Below, in pieces: positions 34,859 to 44,705 of a DNA stretch of 45,960 bases. A program made the translations under genes and the position numbers. Positions within the stretch are counted from its first letter, which is position 1; every line of letters begins with the position of its first letter. This DNA comes from Ectothiorhodospiraceae bacterium WFHF3C12. Its GTDB lineage: Bacteria; Pseudomonadota; Gammaproteobacteria; Nitrococcales; Nitrococcaceae. The notes beneath the pieces are model-generated. The model saw nothing but the letters and a program-made list of their open reading frames with translations. It made no database searches and was not told the DNA's origin. The stretch lies in NCBI GenBank assembly GCA_013519935.1, contig JACDUA010000034.1, positions 1-45,960 of the forward strand. Direction: 5' to 3'.

Positions 34859-35204
34859 CCCCCTCTAGAAGCCGCGCCGGTGCCCCCTTCCTCCGCCCGG
34901 CGGACGTTGAACGATGCGCGCCGGCGGCGCTCCGCGTCTCCGTTATGCGAACCATCCGGCGGACGGGGTGTCTGTCGGGCGGCAAGCTTGGCTCCAGTGC
35001 GGTGCGCCACCCCCTTTGGCACTCATGGCGTGTGCGCCCGCGTTGTTGCGGGGCGCCACGAGAGCCGGGTGGACTCGCGCACTGCATTCGGGGCCGGCAC
35101 TGCCGCGCCGCGCCCCCCTGTCGGTGGGGCTGGTGGTGATACAATTCAAAGCCCCAACGTTGGCCGCCGACATACGGCACGACAGCAAAGAGAAGGACGG
35201 CTCC
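34859..35204. other. GC-rich gap between the groESL promoter and cutA
   Basis: No convincing gene. Near its right end TACAAT (35140-35145) could be the -10 of a cutA promoter, with only a poor -35. The rest is GC-rich sequence without clear repeats. A reading frame continues leftward from cutA, but its content does not resemble CutA. Confidence 0.55.
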
Positions 35205-35525
35205 ATGGACGACACCTATCTTCTGGCCCTGTGTACCTGTCCCGACGAGGACGTGGCCGAGCGCATCGCCAGCAAGCTGGTGACCGAGGGCCACGCGGCC
35301 TGCGCGAACATCATCCCGGGCCTGACCTCGGTCTTCTTCTGGGAGGACAAGGCCGAGAAGGACCCGGAAGTGCTGCTGCTGATCAAGACCACCGGGCGGG
35401 CCTACCCGGCCATGGAGGAGTGCATCCAGGAGCTGCACCCCTATGAGCTGCCCGAGATCATTGCCGTGCGCATCGACCGCGGTCTGGGCGAGTATCTGAG
35501 CTGGATCAGCAGCGAGACGGAGTAA
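35205..35525 (+). CDS. cutA: Divalent-cation tolerance protein CutA
   Basis: Small trimeric protein of 106 residues related in fold to PII proteins, linked to copper and other metal tolerance. Recognisable stretches are LALCTCPDEDVAERIASKLV, GHAACANIIPGLTSVFFWED and HPYELPEIIAVRIDRGLGEYL. The ATG at 35205 gives the usual length. dsbD starts eight bases after the stop, and cutA-dsbD is a conserved pair in gammaproteobacteria. Confidence 0.93.
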   Translation: MDDTYLLALCTCPDEDVAERIASKLVTEGHAACANIIPGLTSVFFWEDKAEKDPEVLLLIKTTGRAYPAMEECIQELHPYELPEIIAVRIDRGLGEYLSWISSETE

Positions 35526-35533
35526 CCGGTTTC

Positions 35534-37435
35534 ATGAGCGCCAACGGACTGCGCCGGCTCGTCCTTGTTTTCTTCCTCTGCCTGCTGCCCGTTGCCGGGC
35601 CGGCGCAGGACAACTCGTCCGCCGTTGAAGGCGGGGGCGGCGGGCTCTCGCTGCTGGAACAGGGGGGCAACCAGGACGACATCCTGCCCGTCGAGAAGGC
35701 CTTTCCCTTCAGCGTCGAGCTGGTGGAGCCGGATCGCATCGTTGCCCGCTGGGATACGCGGGAAGGCTATTACCTCTACAAGGACAAGATCGCCTTCCGA
35801 CTGGTCGGGGGCGACAACCGCATCGTCAATGTCCAGCTGCCGGCCGGGAAGATGAAGGAGGATCCCTACTTCGGCCGGCTGGCCGTCTACCCCTATCCGG
35901 TACAGGCCTATATCGAGCTGGACAGGCCCGCGGCCGGCGACCTCATGCTGGAGGCCGACTACCAGGGCTGCGCCGAAAAGGGCATCTGCTATCCGCCCCA
36001 GACCGTCGAGTATCCCGTCGAAGGCGCGGCTCTGGCCGGCGCCGGCGGCCCCGGCGGGGGCGGCGGATCGGGTGTCAGCCTGTGGGACTACACCCAGGCC
36101 GACTTCATGGGGGTCCTGCAGGGCGGCAGCCCGCTGATGATCGTGGCCATCTTCTTCGGCGCCGGGCTTCTGCTGGCCTTCACCCAGTGCATCTATCCGA
36201 TGTTCCCCATCCTGTCGGGAATCATTGCCGGCGACCGTCACCGCAAGACCGGTGGCCGGGCGTTCCTGCTGTCGCTGGTCTATGTTGAATCCGCCGCGCT
36301 GCCCTACGCCCTGCTGGGCACGCTGGCGGGGCTGTTCAGCAGTGTCGCGCCCCAGGTGTATTTCCAGAGCCCCTGGATCCTGGGCGGATTCGCGGCGCTA
36401 TTCGTGGTGCTGGCCCTGGGGATGTTCGACGTCATCACCATCCAGATGCCCAGCCGCTGGCAGACCCGGGTCTCGGAGGCCTCCCATCACCAGAAGCGCG
36501 GCTCCCTGAAGGGCGCGGCGGTGATGGGGCTGCTCTCCACCCTGATCGTCGGTGCCTGCTCCGGCCCGGCCCTGGTGGCGGCGCTGGCGTTCGTGTCCAC
36601 CACCAACGATCCCTTGATGGGCGGCCTCGCCTTCTTCGCCCTGTCCCAGGGCATGGGCCTGCCGCTGTTGTTGCTGGGTACCGGGGCGGGCAAGTTCCTC
36701 CCCAGTGCCGGGCACTGGATGAGCACCGTCAAGCATGTCTTCGGTGTCGTCTTCCTGGGCGTGGCGATCTACTTCGTCGACCGCTTCGCGCCGGGCTACA
36801 TCACCCTGGCGCTCTGGGGCGTGCTGGCGCTGGGCGTGGGCGTGTTCGTGGGCGCCTTCGATCACCTGGCGCTGGAGGCCTCGCGATTCCAGCGCCTGCG
36901 CAAGACCTGCGGCATGGTGCTGGTGCTATGGGGGGCGCTGTCCCTGGTCGGGGCGTCCATGGGCGGTAACGACGTCTGGCAGCCGCTGCAGCGGGTCGCC
37001 GAGCGCGGCGACGGCGCGGGCCTGGGGGCGACCGCGGCGGCCCCGGAGAGCGCATCGGGCCTGTTCCGGAGGGTGGCCGGTCTCCAGGAGCTGGAGGCGG
37101 CAATGAACGCGGCCCGTCAGGCCGGACGACCGGTGCTGGTGGACGTGTACGCGGACTGGTGCGTGTACTGCGTCAAGCTGGACGAGGAGACTTTCTCGGA
37201 TCCGGCGGTCCGGCAGGCGCTGGAGCGTTTCACCCTGCTCAAGGTGGACGTCACCGCCATGAACGAGGCGGACAAGGCGCTGCTCGAGCGCTATAACGTT
37301 TACCTGCCCCCCGCGGTGATGTTCTTCGGTGTTAACGGCGAGGAGCGCGAGGAGCTCCGGGTGGTGGGCTTCCTCGAGCCGGAGCGGTTCCTGGAGCGCG
37401 TGCGCCGCGTCTCCGGAGACGGGCATAGCGCGTGA
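35534..37435 (+). CDS. dsbD: Thiol:disulfide interchange protein DsbD
   Basis: Membrane protein of 633 residues that carries electrons from cytoplasmic thioredoxin to periplasmic DsbC, DsbG and the cytochrome c maturation pathway. After a signal peptide comes the periplasmic alpha domain, with a cysteine pair in YQGCAEKGICYPP. The eight-helix membrane domain follows, with cysteines in FTQCIYPMFPI and VGACSGPAL, then a C-terminal thioredoxin domain with C543 and C546 in ADWCVYCVK. All six redox cysteines are present. Its TGA overlaps the GTG start of the TlpA-like gene (GTGA). Confidence 0.95.
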   Translation: MSANGLRRLVLVFFLCLLPVAGPAQDNSSAVEGGGGGLSLLEQGGNQDDILPVEKAFPFSVELVEPDRIVARWDTREGYYLYKDKIAFRLVGGDNRIVNVQLPAGKMKEDPYFGRLAVYPYPVQAYIELDRPAAGDLMLEADYQGCAEKGICYPPQTVEYPVEGAALAGAGGPGGGGGSGVSLWDYTQADFMGVLQGGSPLMIVAIFFGAGLLLAFTQCIYPMFPILSGIIAGDRHRKTGGRAFLLSLVYVESAALPYALLGTLAGLFSSVAPQVYFQSPWILGGFAALFVVLALGMFDVITIQMPSRWQTRVSEASHHQKRGSLKGAAVMGLLSTLIVGACSGPALVAALAFVSTTNDPLMGGLAFFALSQGMGLPLLLLGTGAGKFLPSAGHWMSTVKHVFGVVFLGVAIYFVDRFAPGYITLALWGVLALGVGVFVGAFDHLALEASRFQRLRKTCGMVLVLWGALSLVGASMGGNDVWQPLQRVAERGDGAGLGATAAAPESASGLFRRVAGLQELEAAMNAARQAGRPVLVDVYADWCVYCVKLDEETFSDPAVRQALERFTLLKVDVTAMNEADKALLERYNVYLPPAVMFFGVNGEEREELRVVGFLEPERFLERVRRVSGDGHSA

Positions 37436-37956
37436 CCCGTCGGAGCCTGCTCTACTGGCTCGCCCTGGCCGGGTTGGTCGCGGCTTTCATTGTCGTGACC
37501 TGGCTGCGTGTCTGGGTCGAGGACACCGCTACGGAAGGCCCCGGCATGCGGCCGGCGTTCTCCCTGCCGGATCTGTCGGGTGAGGCCCGGGCCATCGCCG
37601 AGTGGGACGGTCAGGTCCTCGTCGTGAACTTCTGGGCGACCTGGTGTCCGCCCTGCGTGGAGGAAATCCCCGAGCTGGTGGACGTGCAGTCGCGCTTCGG
37701 GCAGAAGGGCGCCCAGGTCATCGGCGTCGCCCTGGACGAGCGGGAGAACATCGAGGGTTTTCTGCGGGAGGTGCCGGTGAACTATCCCGTCCTTCATGGC
37801 GCAACCAGGGCCTTCAGGGTGCTGGATGCCTACGGCAACGAGCGCGGCACGCTGCCCTACACCGTGGTCGTGGGCCGGGACGGCGAGATACACCACCGCC
37901 TGCCGCGCCCCACCGACGCCAAGGAGCTTGGCCGGCTGATCGAGCCCCTTCTCTGA
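37432..37956 (+). CDS. TlpA/ResA-like membrane-anchored thioredoxin
   Basis: Periplasm-facing thioredoxin of 174 residues with one N-terminal membrane anchor (about 5-27, LLYWLALAGLVAAFIVVTWL). The redox site is WCPPC (C72, C75), followed by the usual VEEIPELVDVQSRF and a cis-proline region, GTLPYTVVV. It is translationally coupled to dsbD, which would supply its electrons. Likely roles are cytochrome c maturation or general periplasmic thiol reduction. Confidence 0.92.
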   Translation: MTRRSLLYWLALAGLVAAFIVVTWLRVWVEDTATEGPGMRPAFSLPDLSGEARAIAEWDGQVLVVNFWATWCPPCVEEIPELVDVQSRFGQKGAQVIGVALDERENIEGFLREVPVNYPVLHGATRAFRVLDAYGNERGTLPYTVVVGRDGEIHHRLPRPTDAKELGRLIEPLL

Positions 37957-38129
37957 GGGCTTTGCCCGCGCCTGGATGCGGATAAAAACGCTCCAATTGC
38001 GTCGAACGTGCCGGAAACACCCCCGATCTGGACATAATCTGCCATCTCGTTCAGAATCCGCACACTAGCGGGTGGGAGGCCCTGGCGGGCAACCACTCCA
38101 TGCGTCAAACGGGGACTGTTCGAGCGATC

Positions 38130-38573
38130 ATGGCCGATCTACTGGTAGTCCACGGCCCCAATCTGAACCTGCTGGGTACCCGCGAACCGGGCGTCTACGG
38201 CCGGACGACGCTGGCCGACATCGACGATACCCTGCGGGCAGCGGCCAAGCGCACCGGTGTCTCGCTGGATAGTTTCCAGAGCAATGCCGAGCATGCGCTG
38301 ATCGATCGCATCCAGCAAGCCCCGTCCGAGGGCGTGCGCTTCATCATCATCAATCCGGCGGCATTCACCCACACCAGCGTCGCCCTGCGCGATGCTTTGC
38401 TGGGCGTCGGGTTGCCGTTCATTGAAGTGCATCTGAGCAACGTATTCGCGCGCGAGCCCTTCCGCGCCCACTCGTATTTCTCCGACGCGGCGGTGGGCGT
38501 GATCTCGGGGTTCGGCGCCCAGGGCTACGAGCTGGCGGTGGAAGCCGCCGTGCAGCATCTTACAAAGGGTTAG
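38130..38573 (+). CDS. aroQ: 3-Dehydroquinate dehydratase, type II
   Basis: Shikimate-pathway enzyme of 147 residues that dehydrates 3-dehydroquinate. The type II signature is clear: [20 protein letters not shown] with catalytic R18 and Y23, then [17 protein letters not shown] and [18 protein letters not shown] start at the ATG at 38130, where family similarity begins; an in-frame ATG 30 bp upstream is less likely. CATAAT at 38033-38038 could be a promoter -10, without a good -35. accB follows after six bases, and aroQ-accB-accC is a widely conserved order. Confidence 0.95.
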   Translation: MADLLVVHGPNLNLLGTREPGVYGRTTLADIDDTLRAAAKRTGVSLDSFQSNAEHALIDRIQQAPSEGVRFIIINPAAFTHTSVALRDALLGVGLPFIEVHLSNVFAREPFRAHSYFSDAAVGVISGFGAQGYELAVEAAVQHLTKG

Positions 38574-38579
38574 CGGGTT

Positions 38580-39053
38580 ATGGACATTCGGAAGATCAAA
38601 CGACTGATCGAGCTGCTGGAGGAATCCGGCGTCAACGAGATCGAGATCAAGGAGGGTGAGGAGTCGGTGCGTATCAGCCGCGGCGCCGACACTCAGTTCA
38701 TGCAGATGCCCCAGGTCTTCCAGGTGCCGGGGCAGCAGGCGCCCGCGGCGGCGCCGCCGCAGGCAGCGCCGCAGCAGGAATCGGCACAGCCGGCGGAGGC
38801 CGGCGAGGGCGAGCTGGAAGGCCACGTGGTGCGCTCGCCCATGGTCGGAACCTTCTACCGGGCGCCGTCCCCCGGCTCCAGTTCCTTCGTGGAGGAGGGC
38901 CAGTCGGTCCAAGTGGGCGACACGCTCTGCATTATCGAGGCCATGAAAATGCTCAACCAGATCGAGGCCGACCACGCGGGCGTGGTCAAGTCGGTGCTGG
39001 TGGAGAACGGCCAGCCCGTGGAGTTCGATCAGCCGCTGTTCGTGATCGGTTAA
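38580..39053 (+). CDS. accB: Biotin carboxyl carrier protein of acetyl-CoA carboxylase
   Basis: BCCP of 157 residues, the swinging arm of acetyl-CoA carboxylase in fatty acid synthesis. An N-terminal helix region ([17 protein letters not shown]) precedes a Pro/Ala/Gln linker (about 45-75) and the biotinyl domain, with the acceptor K123 in [14 protein letters not shown]. The thumb segment [16 protein letters not shown] is present. It is co-transcribed with accC. Confidence 0.97.
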   Translation: MDIRKIKRLIELLEESGVNEIEIKEGEESVRISRGADTQFMQMPQVFQVPGQQAPAAAPPQAAPQQESAQPAEAGEGELEGHVVRSPMVGTFYRAPSPGSSSFVEEGQSVQVGDTLCIIEAMKMLNQIEADHAGVVKSVLVENGQPVEFDQPLFVIG

Positions 39054-39068
39054 GGGAAGGCCCTGCCA

Positions 39069-40412
39069 ATGCTCGAGAAGATCGTAATCGCCAACCGCGG
39101 TGAGATAGCGCTGCGCATTCTGCGCGCCTGCCGCGAGCTGGGCATCAAGACCGTGGCCGTGCATTCCTCGGCCGATCGCGAGCTCAAGCACGTGCGCCTG
39201 GCGGATGAGTCCGTTTGTATCGGCCCGCCGGCCTCCGGGCAGAGCTATCTCAACATCCCGGCCATCGTCAGCGCGGCCGAGGTGACCGACGCCACGGGCA
39301 TTCACCCGGGCTACGGTTTCCTGTCGGAGAACGCGGATTTTGCCGAGCGGGTGGAAAGCTCCGGCTTCAAGTTCATTGGTCCCCGCGCCGAGACCATCTC
39401 GCTGATGGGCGACAAGGTTTCCGCCATCAAGGCCATGATCGAGGCCGGCATCCCCTGCGTGCCCGGCTCGGGGGGCCCCCTGGGCAACGACGACGAGGAG
39501 AACCTGCGCATCGGCCGGGAGATCGGCTATCCGGTCATCATCAAGGCCGCCGCCGGCGGTGGCGGGCGGGGCATGCGCGTGGTCCACAGCGAGGCGGCGC
39601 TGCTCAACGCCATCCACCTCACCCGTACGGAGGCGGACTCCGCCTTCGGCAGCAGCACCGTCTACATGGAGAAGTACCTGGACAACCCGCGCCACGTGGA
39701 GATCCAGGTGCTGGCCGACCAGCACGGCAACGCCATTCATCTCGGCGAGCGCGACTGCTCGATGCAGCGCCGACACCAGAAGGTGGTGGAGGAGAGCCCG
39801 GCGCCGGGGCTTACCGAAGAGCAGCGCCGTGAGATCGGCGAGCGCTGCGCCGAGGCCTGCCGGGTCATCGGCTATCGCGGCGCCGGCACCTTCGAGTTCC
39901 TCTACCAGGACGGGCGTTTCTATTTCATCGAGATGAATACCCGCATCCAGGTGGAGCACCCCGTCACCGAGATGGTCACCGGCGTGGATCTGGTGAAGGA
40001 GCAGATCCTGGTCGCCGCCGGCGAGCCTCTGCGTTACCGCCAGGAGGATATCGTCATGCGCGGTCACGCCATCGAGTGCCGGATTAACGCCGAGGATCCC
40101 CAGACGTTCGTCCCCTCGCCGGGGCGGATCGACAACTACCATGCGCCGGGCGGGCCCGGCGTACGGGTGGACTCCCACGTCTACAACGGCTACGTCGTAC
40201 CGCCCTATTACGACTCCATGATCGGCAAGATCATCTGCCACGGCGACAGCCGCGCCAGCGCCATTGCCCGGATGCGCACCGCCCTGTCGGAGGTCGTCGT
40301 CGGCGGCATCAAGACCAACGTGCCGCTGCAGTACGACATCATGAATGACGGCGCTTTCCAGGCCGGCGGCGCCAACATCCATTACCTGGAGAAAAAGCTG
40401 GGGCTGTCCTGA
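39069..40412 (+). CDS. accC: Biotin carboxylase subunit of acetyl-CoA carboxylase
   Basis: ATP-grasp enzyme of 447 residues that carboxylates the biotin on AccB. Motifs include [20 protein letters not shown], the ATP loop [32 protein letters not shown] and [20 protein letters not shown]. The length is standard. It starts 15 bp after accB. Downstream is a non-coding gap with a REP-like repeat before the convergent plsY. Confidence 0.98.
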   Translation: MLEKIVIANRGEIALRILRACRELGIKTVAVHSSADRELKHVRLADESVCIGPPASGQSYLNIPAIVSAAEVTDATGIHPGYGFLSENADFAERVESSGFKFIGPRAETISLMGDKVSAIKAMIEAGIPCVPGSGGPLGNDDEENLRIGREIGYPVIIKAAAGGGGRGMRVVHSEAALLNAIHLTRTEADSAFGSSTVYMEKYLDNPRHVEIQVLADQHGNAIHLGERDCSMQRRHQKVVEESPAPGLTEEQRREIGERCAEACRVIGYRGAGTFEFLYQDGRFYFIEMNTRIQVEHPVTEMVTGVDLVKEQILVAAGEPLRYRQEDIVMRGHAIECRINAEDPQTFVPSPGRIDNYHAPGGPGVRVDSHVYNGYVVPPYYDSMIGKIICHGDSRASAIARMRTALSEVVVGGIKTNVPLQYDIMNDGAFQAGGANIHYLEKKLGLS

Positions 40413-40464
40413 GGGAACCGCTTTCAGCGCTTCCCTTTCAGCTTTCGCGTATCGGCTGGGGTTG

Positions 40465-40547
40465 CGCCTGCAGGAGCGCAGCAAGGCGCGAACATACCGG
40501 GATGATGCCAGTCAGATCGCGGCTTGCGCCGCCACTGCGGGTGCCGG
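40465..40547. repeat. Paired palindromic (REP/BIME-like) repeat, copy 2
   Basis: It follows the layout of the copy at 32487, with changes in the outer arms (GCCTGCAGGAGCG at the left, an altered right arm). The 18 bases GATCGCGGCTTGCGCCGC (40515-40532) are identical to 32537-32554, and GGTGCCGG ends both. It occupies the gap between convergent accC and plsY. Confidence 0.75.
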
Positions 40548-40620
40548 GGTCGAGCCGCCACGGTGTGGAAACAGGGTTGTTCGATCGTCGCCGCGGGGCC
40601 CGCGTCTCCGCCGCGATTCC

Positions 40621-41229
40621 CTATTCCGCCTCTTCGTCCTTCCCCCGCGCTATGGCCTGTTCCCTGCCGCTGATGAGCCCGCTGATGTTGCTGCGGTGGC
40701 GCCAGAAGGTGAGCACGGTGAGCACCCCCATGGTCACCGTCATGGCCGTGCTGCCCGTGGCCCAGTAGACGTAGGCGGGTGCGACCAGGAAAGCGGTGAG
40801 CGCGGCCACCGAAGAGATGCGGAATATCATGGCCACCACCAGCCAGGTGGCGACGGTGAGCAACGCCGCCAGCCAGGACCAGCCCAGGAGCACGCCCAGC
40901 CCCGTGGCTACGCCCTTGCCGCCGCGGAAGCCGAAGAACAGGGGATAGAGATGGCCCAGGAACGCCGCCACGCCCACGGCGGCGTAGACCCAGCCGTCGT
41001 CGCTAAGTGCCCGGGCCAGCAGCACCGGCAACAGGCCCTTGAGGAAGTCGCCGGCCAGGGTCAGTGCCCCGGCCTTGCGCCCGCCCAGGCGCAGGACGTT
41101 GGTCGCGCCCGGGTTCTTCGAGCCGCCGCTGCGCGGATCCGGCAGGCCCAGGGCCCGGCAGACGATGATGGCCGAGGAGACCGAGCCGAATAGGTAGCCG
41201 ACGATGGTCAGCACGATGCCAACGGTCAT
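40621..41229 (-). CDS. plsY: Glycerol-3-phosphate acyltransferase PlsY
   Basis: Inner-membrane enzyme of 202 residues that acylates glycerol 3-phosphate from acyl-phosphate, the first step of phospholipid synthesis. It has five hydrophobic segments. The three family motifs are SGGSKNPGATNVLR, GFRGGKGVATGLG and RHRSNISGLISG. The tail is charged (GKDEEAE). It diverges from folB across about 190 bp, a conserved arrangement near tsaD in gammaproteobacteria. Confidence 0.96.
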   Translation of the reverse strand: MTVGIVLTIVGYLFGSVSSAIIVCRALGLPDPRSGGSKNPGATNVLRLGGRKAGALTLAGDFLKGLLPVLLARALSDDGWVYAAVGVAAFLGHLYPLFFGFRGGKGVATGLGVLLGWSWLAALLTVATWLVVAMIFRISSVAALTAFLVAPAYVYWATGSTAMTVTMGVLTVLTFWRHRSNISGLISGREQAIARGKDEEAE

Positions 41230-41416
41230 GGCGCTGCCACTCCCTCCGGTTCGTCACGCGGCCCGACGCGGCAGGCCACATCATGGTAAAGTTGGCGCCC
41301 GTTTTTGGGTGGGGCCGCTTTGTCACCGGCAGTGTACGTCGGCCCGGAACCGTGTGAAACCGCCCCAGCCGCGCGCCTTCCGCCGCGCGCGGCGCCAATC
41401 AGCCGGGGAATGCCGC

Positions 41417-41767
41417 ATGGACATCGTCTTTATCCGCCGCCTTGAGGCCGACGCGGTCATCGGCGTCCACGAGTGGGAACGCCAGGTCCGCCAGCGTCTG
41501 CGACTCGACCTGGAACTCGGTGCGGACACGGCCCGAGCGGCGGCCACGGACGCCATCGATGATGCCCTGGATTACAACGCCCTGGCCGAGCGGGTGAAGG
41601 CGCTGGTCGCTGAATCCGGGTTCCGGTTGGTGGAATCCCTGGCGGAGCACGTGGCCGACCGGCTGCGTCAGGAGTTCGGAGTCCCGTGGCTGCGGATCAC
41701 GGTACACAAGCCCGGCGCCGTGGCCGGCACCGAGTCCGTCGGCGTCATCATCGAGCGGGGCGAATAA
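41417..41767 (+). CDS. folB: Dihydroneopterin aldolase
   Basis: Folate-pathway enzyme of 116 residues that forms 6-hydroxymethyl-dihydropterin. Typical stretches are IRRLEADAVIGVHEWERQVRQ, DALDYNALAERVKAL, LVESLAEHVADRL and the catalytic-lysine segment ITVHKPGAV. The ATG at 41417 is where family similarity begins. It is coupled to folK, one base apart, which takes the next step. Confidence 0.94.
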   Translation: MDIVFIRRLEADAVIGVHEWERQVRQRLRLDLELGADTARAAATDAIDDALDYNALAERVKALVAESGFRLVESLAEHVADRLRQEFGVPWLRITVHKPGAVAGTESVGVIIERGE

Positions 41768-41768
41768 C

Positions 41769-42251
41769 ATGGCCAGGGTCTATGTGGGCATCGGCAGCAA
41801 TATCGAGCCGGCGCGCCACGTGTGCGCGGCCCTGGACGACTTGCGCGCGGCCTTCGGCGAGCTGGATGTCTCGCCGGTCTACCAGACCGAGGCCGTCGGT
41901 TTTGCGGGTCAGGACTTCCTGAACCTCGTGGTGGGCTTCGACACGAGCGCCGACCCGGGCGCGGTGAACCAGACCCTGCGCGCCATCGAGGATCGCAACG
42001 GACGGCGCCGGGGCCCCGAGCGCTATGCCTCGCGCACGCTGGACCTGGATCTGCTGCTCTACGACGATCTGGTGGCCGACGACCCGGCCATGAACCTGCC
42101 CCGGGACGAGATCCTGCGCTTCGCCTTCGTGCTCAAGCCCCTGGCGGACATCGCCGGTGAGCGCCACCATCCCAGTGACGGCCGCACCTTCAATGAGCTG
42201 TGGGCGGAGATGGCTGACGACGCGCCCGCGCTGACCAGCGTCGATCTGTGA
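41769..42251 (+). CDS. folK: HPPK: hydroxymethyl-dihydropterin pyrophosphokinase
   Basis: Enzyme of 160 residues that moves pyrophosphate from ATP to the pterin made by FolB. Family signatures are VYVGIGSNIEPARHV, FLNLVVGFDT and RRRGPERYASRTLDLDLLLYDD, with the metal-binding Asp pair. Its TGA overlaps the ATG of the following methyltransferase (TGATG). Confidence 0.95.
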   Translation: MARVYVGIGSNIEPARHVCAALDDLRAAFGELDVSPVYQTEAVGFAGQDFLNLVVGFDTSADPGAVNQTLRAIEDRNGRRRGPERYASRTLDLDLLLYDDLVADDPAMNLPRDEILRFAFVLKPLADIAGERHHPSDGRTFNELWAEMADDAPALTSVDL

Positions 42252-43435
42252 TGGCCCGGCGCGAGCGCACGCCCCCGGCACCGGATGCCGAAGCCGCCGC
42301 CCACAGTCAGCGGCTGCTGGCACGGATATTCGACGCCATCGACGCGGGCGGCGGCATGCTGCCCTTCGACGAATACATGGCCATGGCGCTCTACGAGCCG
42401 GGCCTCGGCTACTACAGCGCCGGCCAGCGTCGCTTCGGCGCCGGTGGCGATTTCACCACCGCGCCGCTGACGGCGCCGCTGTTCTCCCGCACGCTGGCCC
42501 GGCAATGCGCCGAGGTGCTCGGTGAGCTGGGCGGCGGCGATATCCTGGAGTTCGGCGCCGGCACGGGCCGCATGGCCGCCGACGTGCTCGCCGAGCTCCA
42601 GGCCCGGGACGCGCTGCCGGCACGCTACCTCATCGTGGAGGTCAGCGCCGCCCTGCGCCAGGAGCAGGCCCAGGCCATCAAGGCCCTGCCCGCCTCCGTC
42701 GCCCAGCGCGTCGAGTGGCTGGATGGTCTTCCGGAGCAGCCCATTCGCGGCGTGGTGCTCGCCAACGAAGTGATGGATGCACTGCCGGTGAAGCGCTTCC
42801 AGTTCAATGGCGAGCTCCTCGAGCAGACGATCACGCGAGAAGGCGAGATTCTGGGCTGGACCACGACGGCGCCGGCCCCGGCGCTCGCCCGGGCGGTGGC
42901 GGATATCCAGGCCCGGCTGCCCGAGCCCTGGCCCGGCGGTTATGTCTCCGAGTGGTGTCCGGGTCTGGCGGGCTGGATCGGCAGCCTCGCCGACGTCATC
43001 GACCGCGGCGTGGCCCTGCTCGTCGATTACGGCTACCCCCGCCACGAGTACTATCACCCGCAGCGGGCCATGGGCACGTTGCTGTGCCACTACCGCCACC
43101 GCGCCCACGACGATCCGCTGTGGCTGCCGGGGCTGCAGGACATCACCGCCTTCGTGGACTTCAGCGCCGCGGCCGATGCAGCGGCCGCGGCCGGGCTCGA
43201 CGTGCTCGGTTACAACACCCAGGCCCACTTCCTGATGGGCGCGGGCATCACGCGGCTGGTGGAAGAGGTCGCGGGCGCGGGCAGTGACGCGGACGTCGCC
43301 GCCGTCAATCAGCAGGCCAAGACGCTGATCATGCCCCAGGGCATGGGCGAGCGGTTCAAGGTGCTCGCCGTCGGCCGGGGCTGCGACGCGCCGCTTGCCG
43401 GCTTCAGCCTGGTGGACCAGCGCCACAAGCTGTAG
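42251..43435 (+). CDS. MidA/NDUFAF7-like SAM-dependent methyltransferase
   Basis: Class I methyltransferase of 394 residues from the DUF185 family. The SAM-binding motif is ILEFGAGTGRMAADVLAEL (about 99-117), with the family hallmarks GGDFTTAPLTAPLFSRTLA and VVLANEVMDALPVKRFQ. The eukaryotic relative NDUFAF7 methylates an arginine of complex I; the bacterial target is not established. Co-translation with folK is common in gammaproteobacteria but does not reveal the substrate. Confidence 0.9.
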   Translation: MARRERTPPAPDAEAAAHSQRLLARIFDAIDAGGGMLPFDEYMAMALYEPGLGYYSAGQRRFGAGGDFTTAPLTAPLFSRTLARQCAEVLGELGGGDILEFGAGTGRMAADVLAELQARDALPARYLIVEVSAALRQEQAQAIKALPASVAQRVEWLDGLPEQPIRGVVLANEVMDALPVKRFQFNGELLEQTITREGEILGWTTTAPAPALARAVADIQARLPEPWPGGYVSEWCPGLAGWIGSLADVIDRGVALLVDYGYPRHEYYHPQRAMGTLLCHYRHRAHDDPLWLPGLQDITAFVDFSAAADAAAAAGLDVLGYNTQAHFLMGAGITRLVEEVAGAGSDADVAAVNQQAKTLIMPQGMGERFKVLAVGRGCDAPLAGFSLVDQRHKL

Positions 43436-43604
43436 GACCGGCGGGTGCGTGATCGTCCGCGCCGACGACGCGGGGAGGCGACACGCTTTGCCGCACGCGC
43501 TAAAGTGCGGATTGTGTTGGAGGAGTTGAGGACGCGCCGGGGCATCACCGGCAGATTCGGGGCGATGTCCCGGTGCCCACCCCGGGGCGTACCACGCAGG
43601 GCGT

Positions 43605-44663
43605 ATGACGAATAAAGAGCACGACGTGGGAACGGTGCTGGTCGTGGACGACCACCGTTTCTCAAGGACGATCTTCTCGCGCATCCTCACCGATGTGGGG
43701 TTCCAGGTGCTCACCGCCGCCGACGGCGTGGAAGCCCTCGAGCTCACCCGTTCCCACACGCCGGAGGCGTTCATCGTCGACGTCGGCATGCCGCGCATGG
43801 ACGGTATCTCCCTCTGCGGCCGGCTGCGGGCGGACCCACGCTTTCAGGACACGCCGATCCTGGTGACCACCGCTTCCGATGTCAGCCAGGTGGTGCGCGA
43901 CGCCTTCGCCGCCGGCTGCGACGATGTCATCCACAAGCCCCTGGAACCCGCCGTGGTCGCGGCCCGGCTGAGCGGGCTGCTGCAGAAGGCCAGCGCCTAC
44001 AGGGAGCTGGCGCGGATCCGCGAGCGCCTGGCCCGCTATGTCTCGCCGCGGCTGCGGCACATCATCGAGGCGGATACCGGTGAGGAAACCCCCATCGTCC
44101 CGGAGCTCAAGGAGATCGCCATACTGTTCTCCGATATCCGCGGCTTCACGGCCCTGTCGCAGAGCCTTGCGCCGGAGGTGCTTTTCGACGTCATCGGCGC
44201 CAATCTCAGCCGCCAGGTGGACGCCGTCTATCGCCACCGCGGCTACGTGGACAAGTTCGCCGGCGACGGCATCATGGCGGTCTTCGACGGCCCGCGCATG
44301 GCGCGGGATGCCTGCGACTGCGCGCTGGAGATCATCGCGGAAACCCGGCGCCACGATGCCCTGCCCGACGGCGCGCCGATGCCCCTCGGTATCGGCATTC
44401 ATGCCGGACCGGTGGTGGCGGGCAACATCGGCACCGGCGAGCACATGGATTACTCGGTCATTGGCGAGACGGTGAACCTCGCCGCGCGATTGTGCGGTTA
44501 TGCGGGCGCGCTGGACGTGGTGGTCTCGGAGGACATCCGCCGGAGCGTCGACGGCGACGACGCGGACCTGGACTTCAGCCATCGCCACCAGGCCCGTTTG
44601 AGGGGTCTACACGCGCCCATGACCCTGTATCATTTGCGCCCGGTGGCCGCGGCCCTGTCCTGA
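43605..44663 (+). CDS. Response regulator fused to a class III adenylate cyclase
   Basis: Protein of 352 residues with an N-terminal receiver domain and a C-terminal cyclase. The receiver has D15/D16, the phospho-acceptor D59 (FIVDVGMPRMDG) and K111 (VIHKPLEP). A helical linker (about 125-160) follows. The cyclase domain has both metal aspartates (D177 in FSDIRGFT, D221 in KFAGDGIMAVF), adenine-selecting K217 and D282 (MDYSVIGETVN), and N291/R295 of the transition-state pair, so it should make cAMP. No partner histidine kinase is adjacent. Output would be cAMP controlled by phosphorylation. Confidence 0.93.
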   Translation: MTNKEHDVGTVLVVDDHRFSRTIFSRILTDVGFQVLTAADGVEALELTRSHTPEAFIVDVGMPRMDGISLCGRLRADPRFQDTPILVTTASDVSQVVRDAFAAGCDDVIHKPLEPAVVAARLSGLLQKASAYRELARIRERLARYVSPRLRHIIEADTGEETPIVPELKEIAILFSDIRGFTALSQSLAPEVLFDVIGANLSRQVDAVYRHRGYVDKFAGDGIMAVFDGPRMARDACDCALEIIAETRRHDALPDGAPMPLGIGIHAGPVVAGNIGTGEHMDYSVIGETVNLAARLCGYAGALDVVVSEDIRRSVDGDDADLDFSHRHQARLRGLHAPMTLYHLRPVAAALS

Positions 44664-44705
44664 GGCGTCCCGCGCGGATCGGTATCCGCCTCGGGACGTG
44701 GTCTG

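Noticed and set aside
38139-40484. Open frame of 781 codons antisense to aroQ-accB-accC
   Set aside because: It spans three certain genes on the other strand and shows no protein family features.
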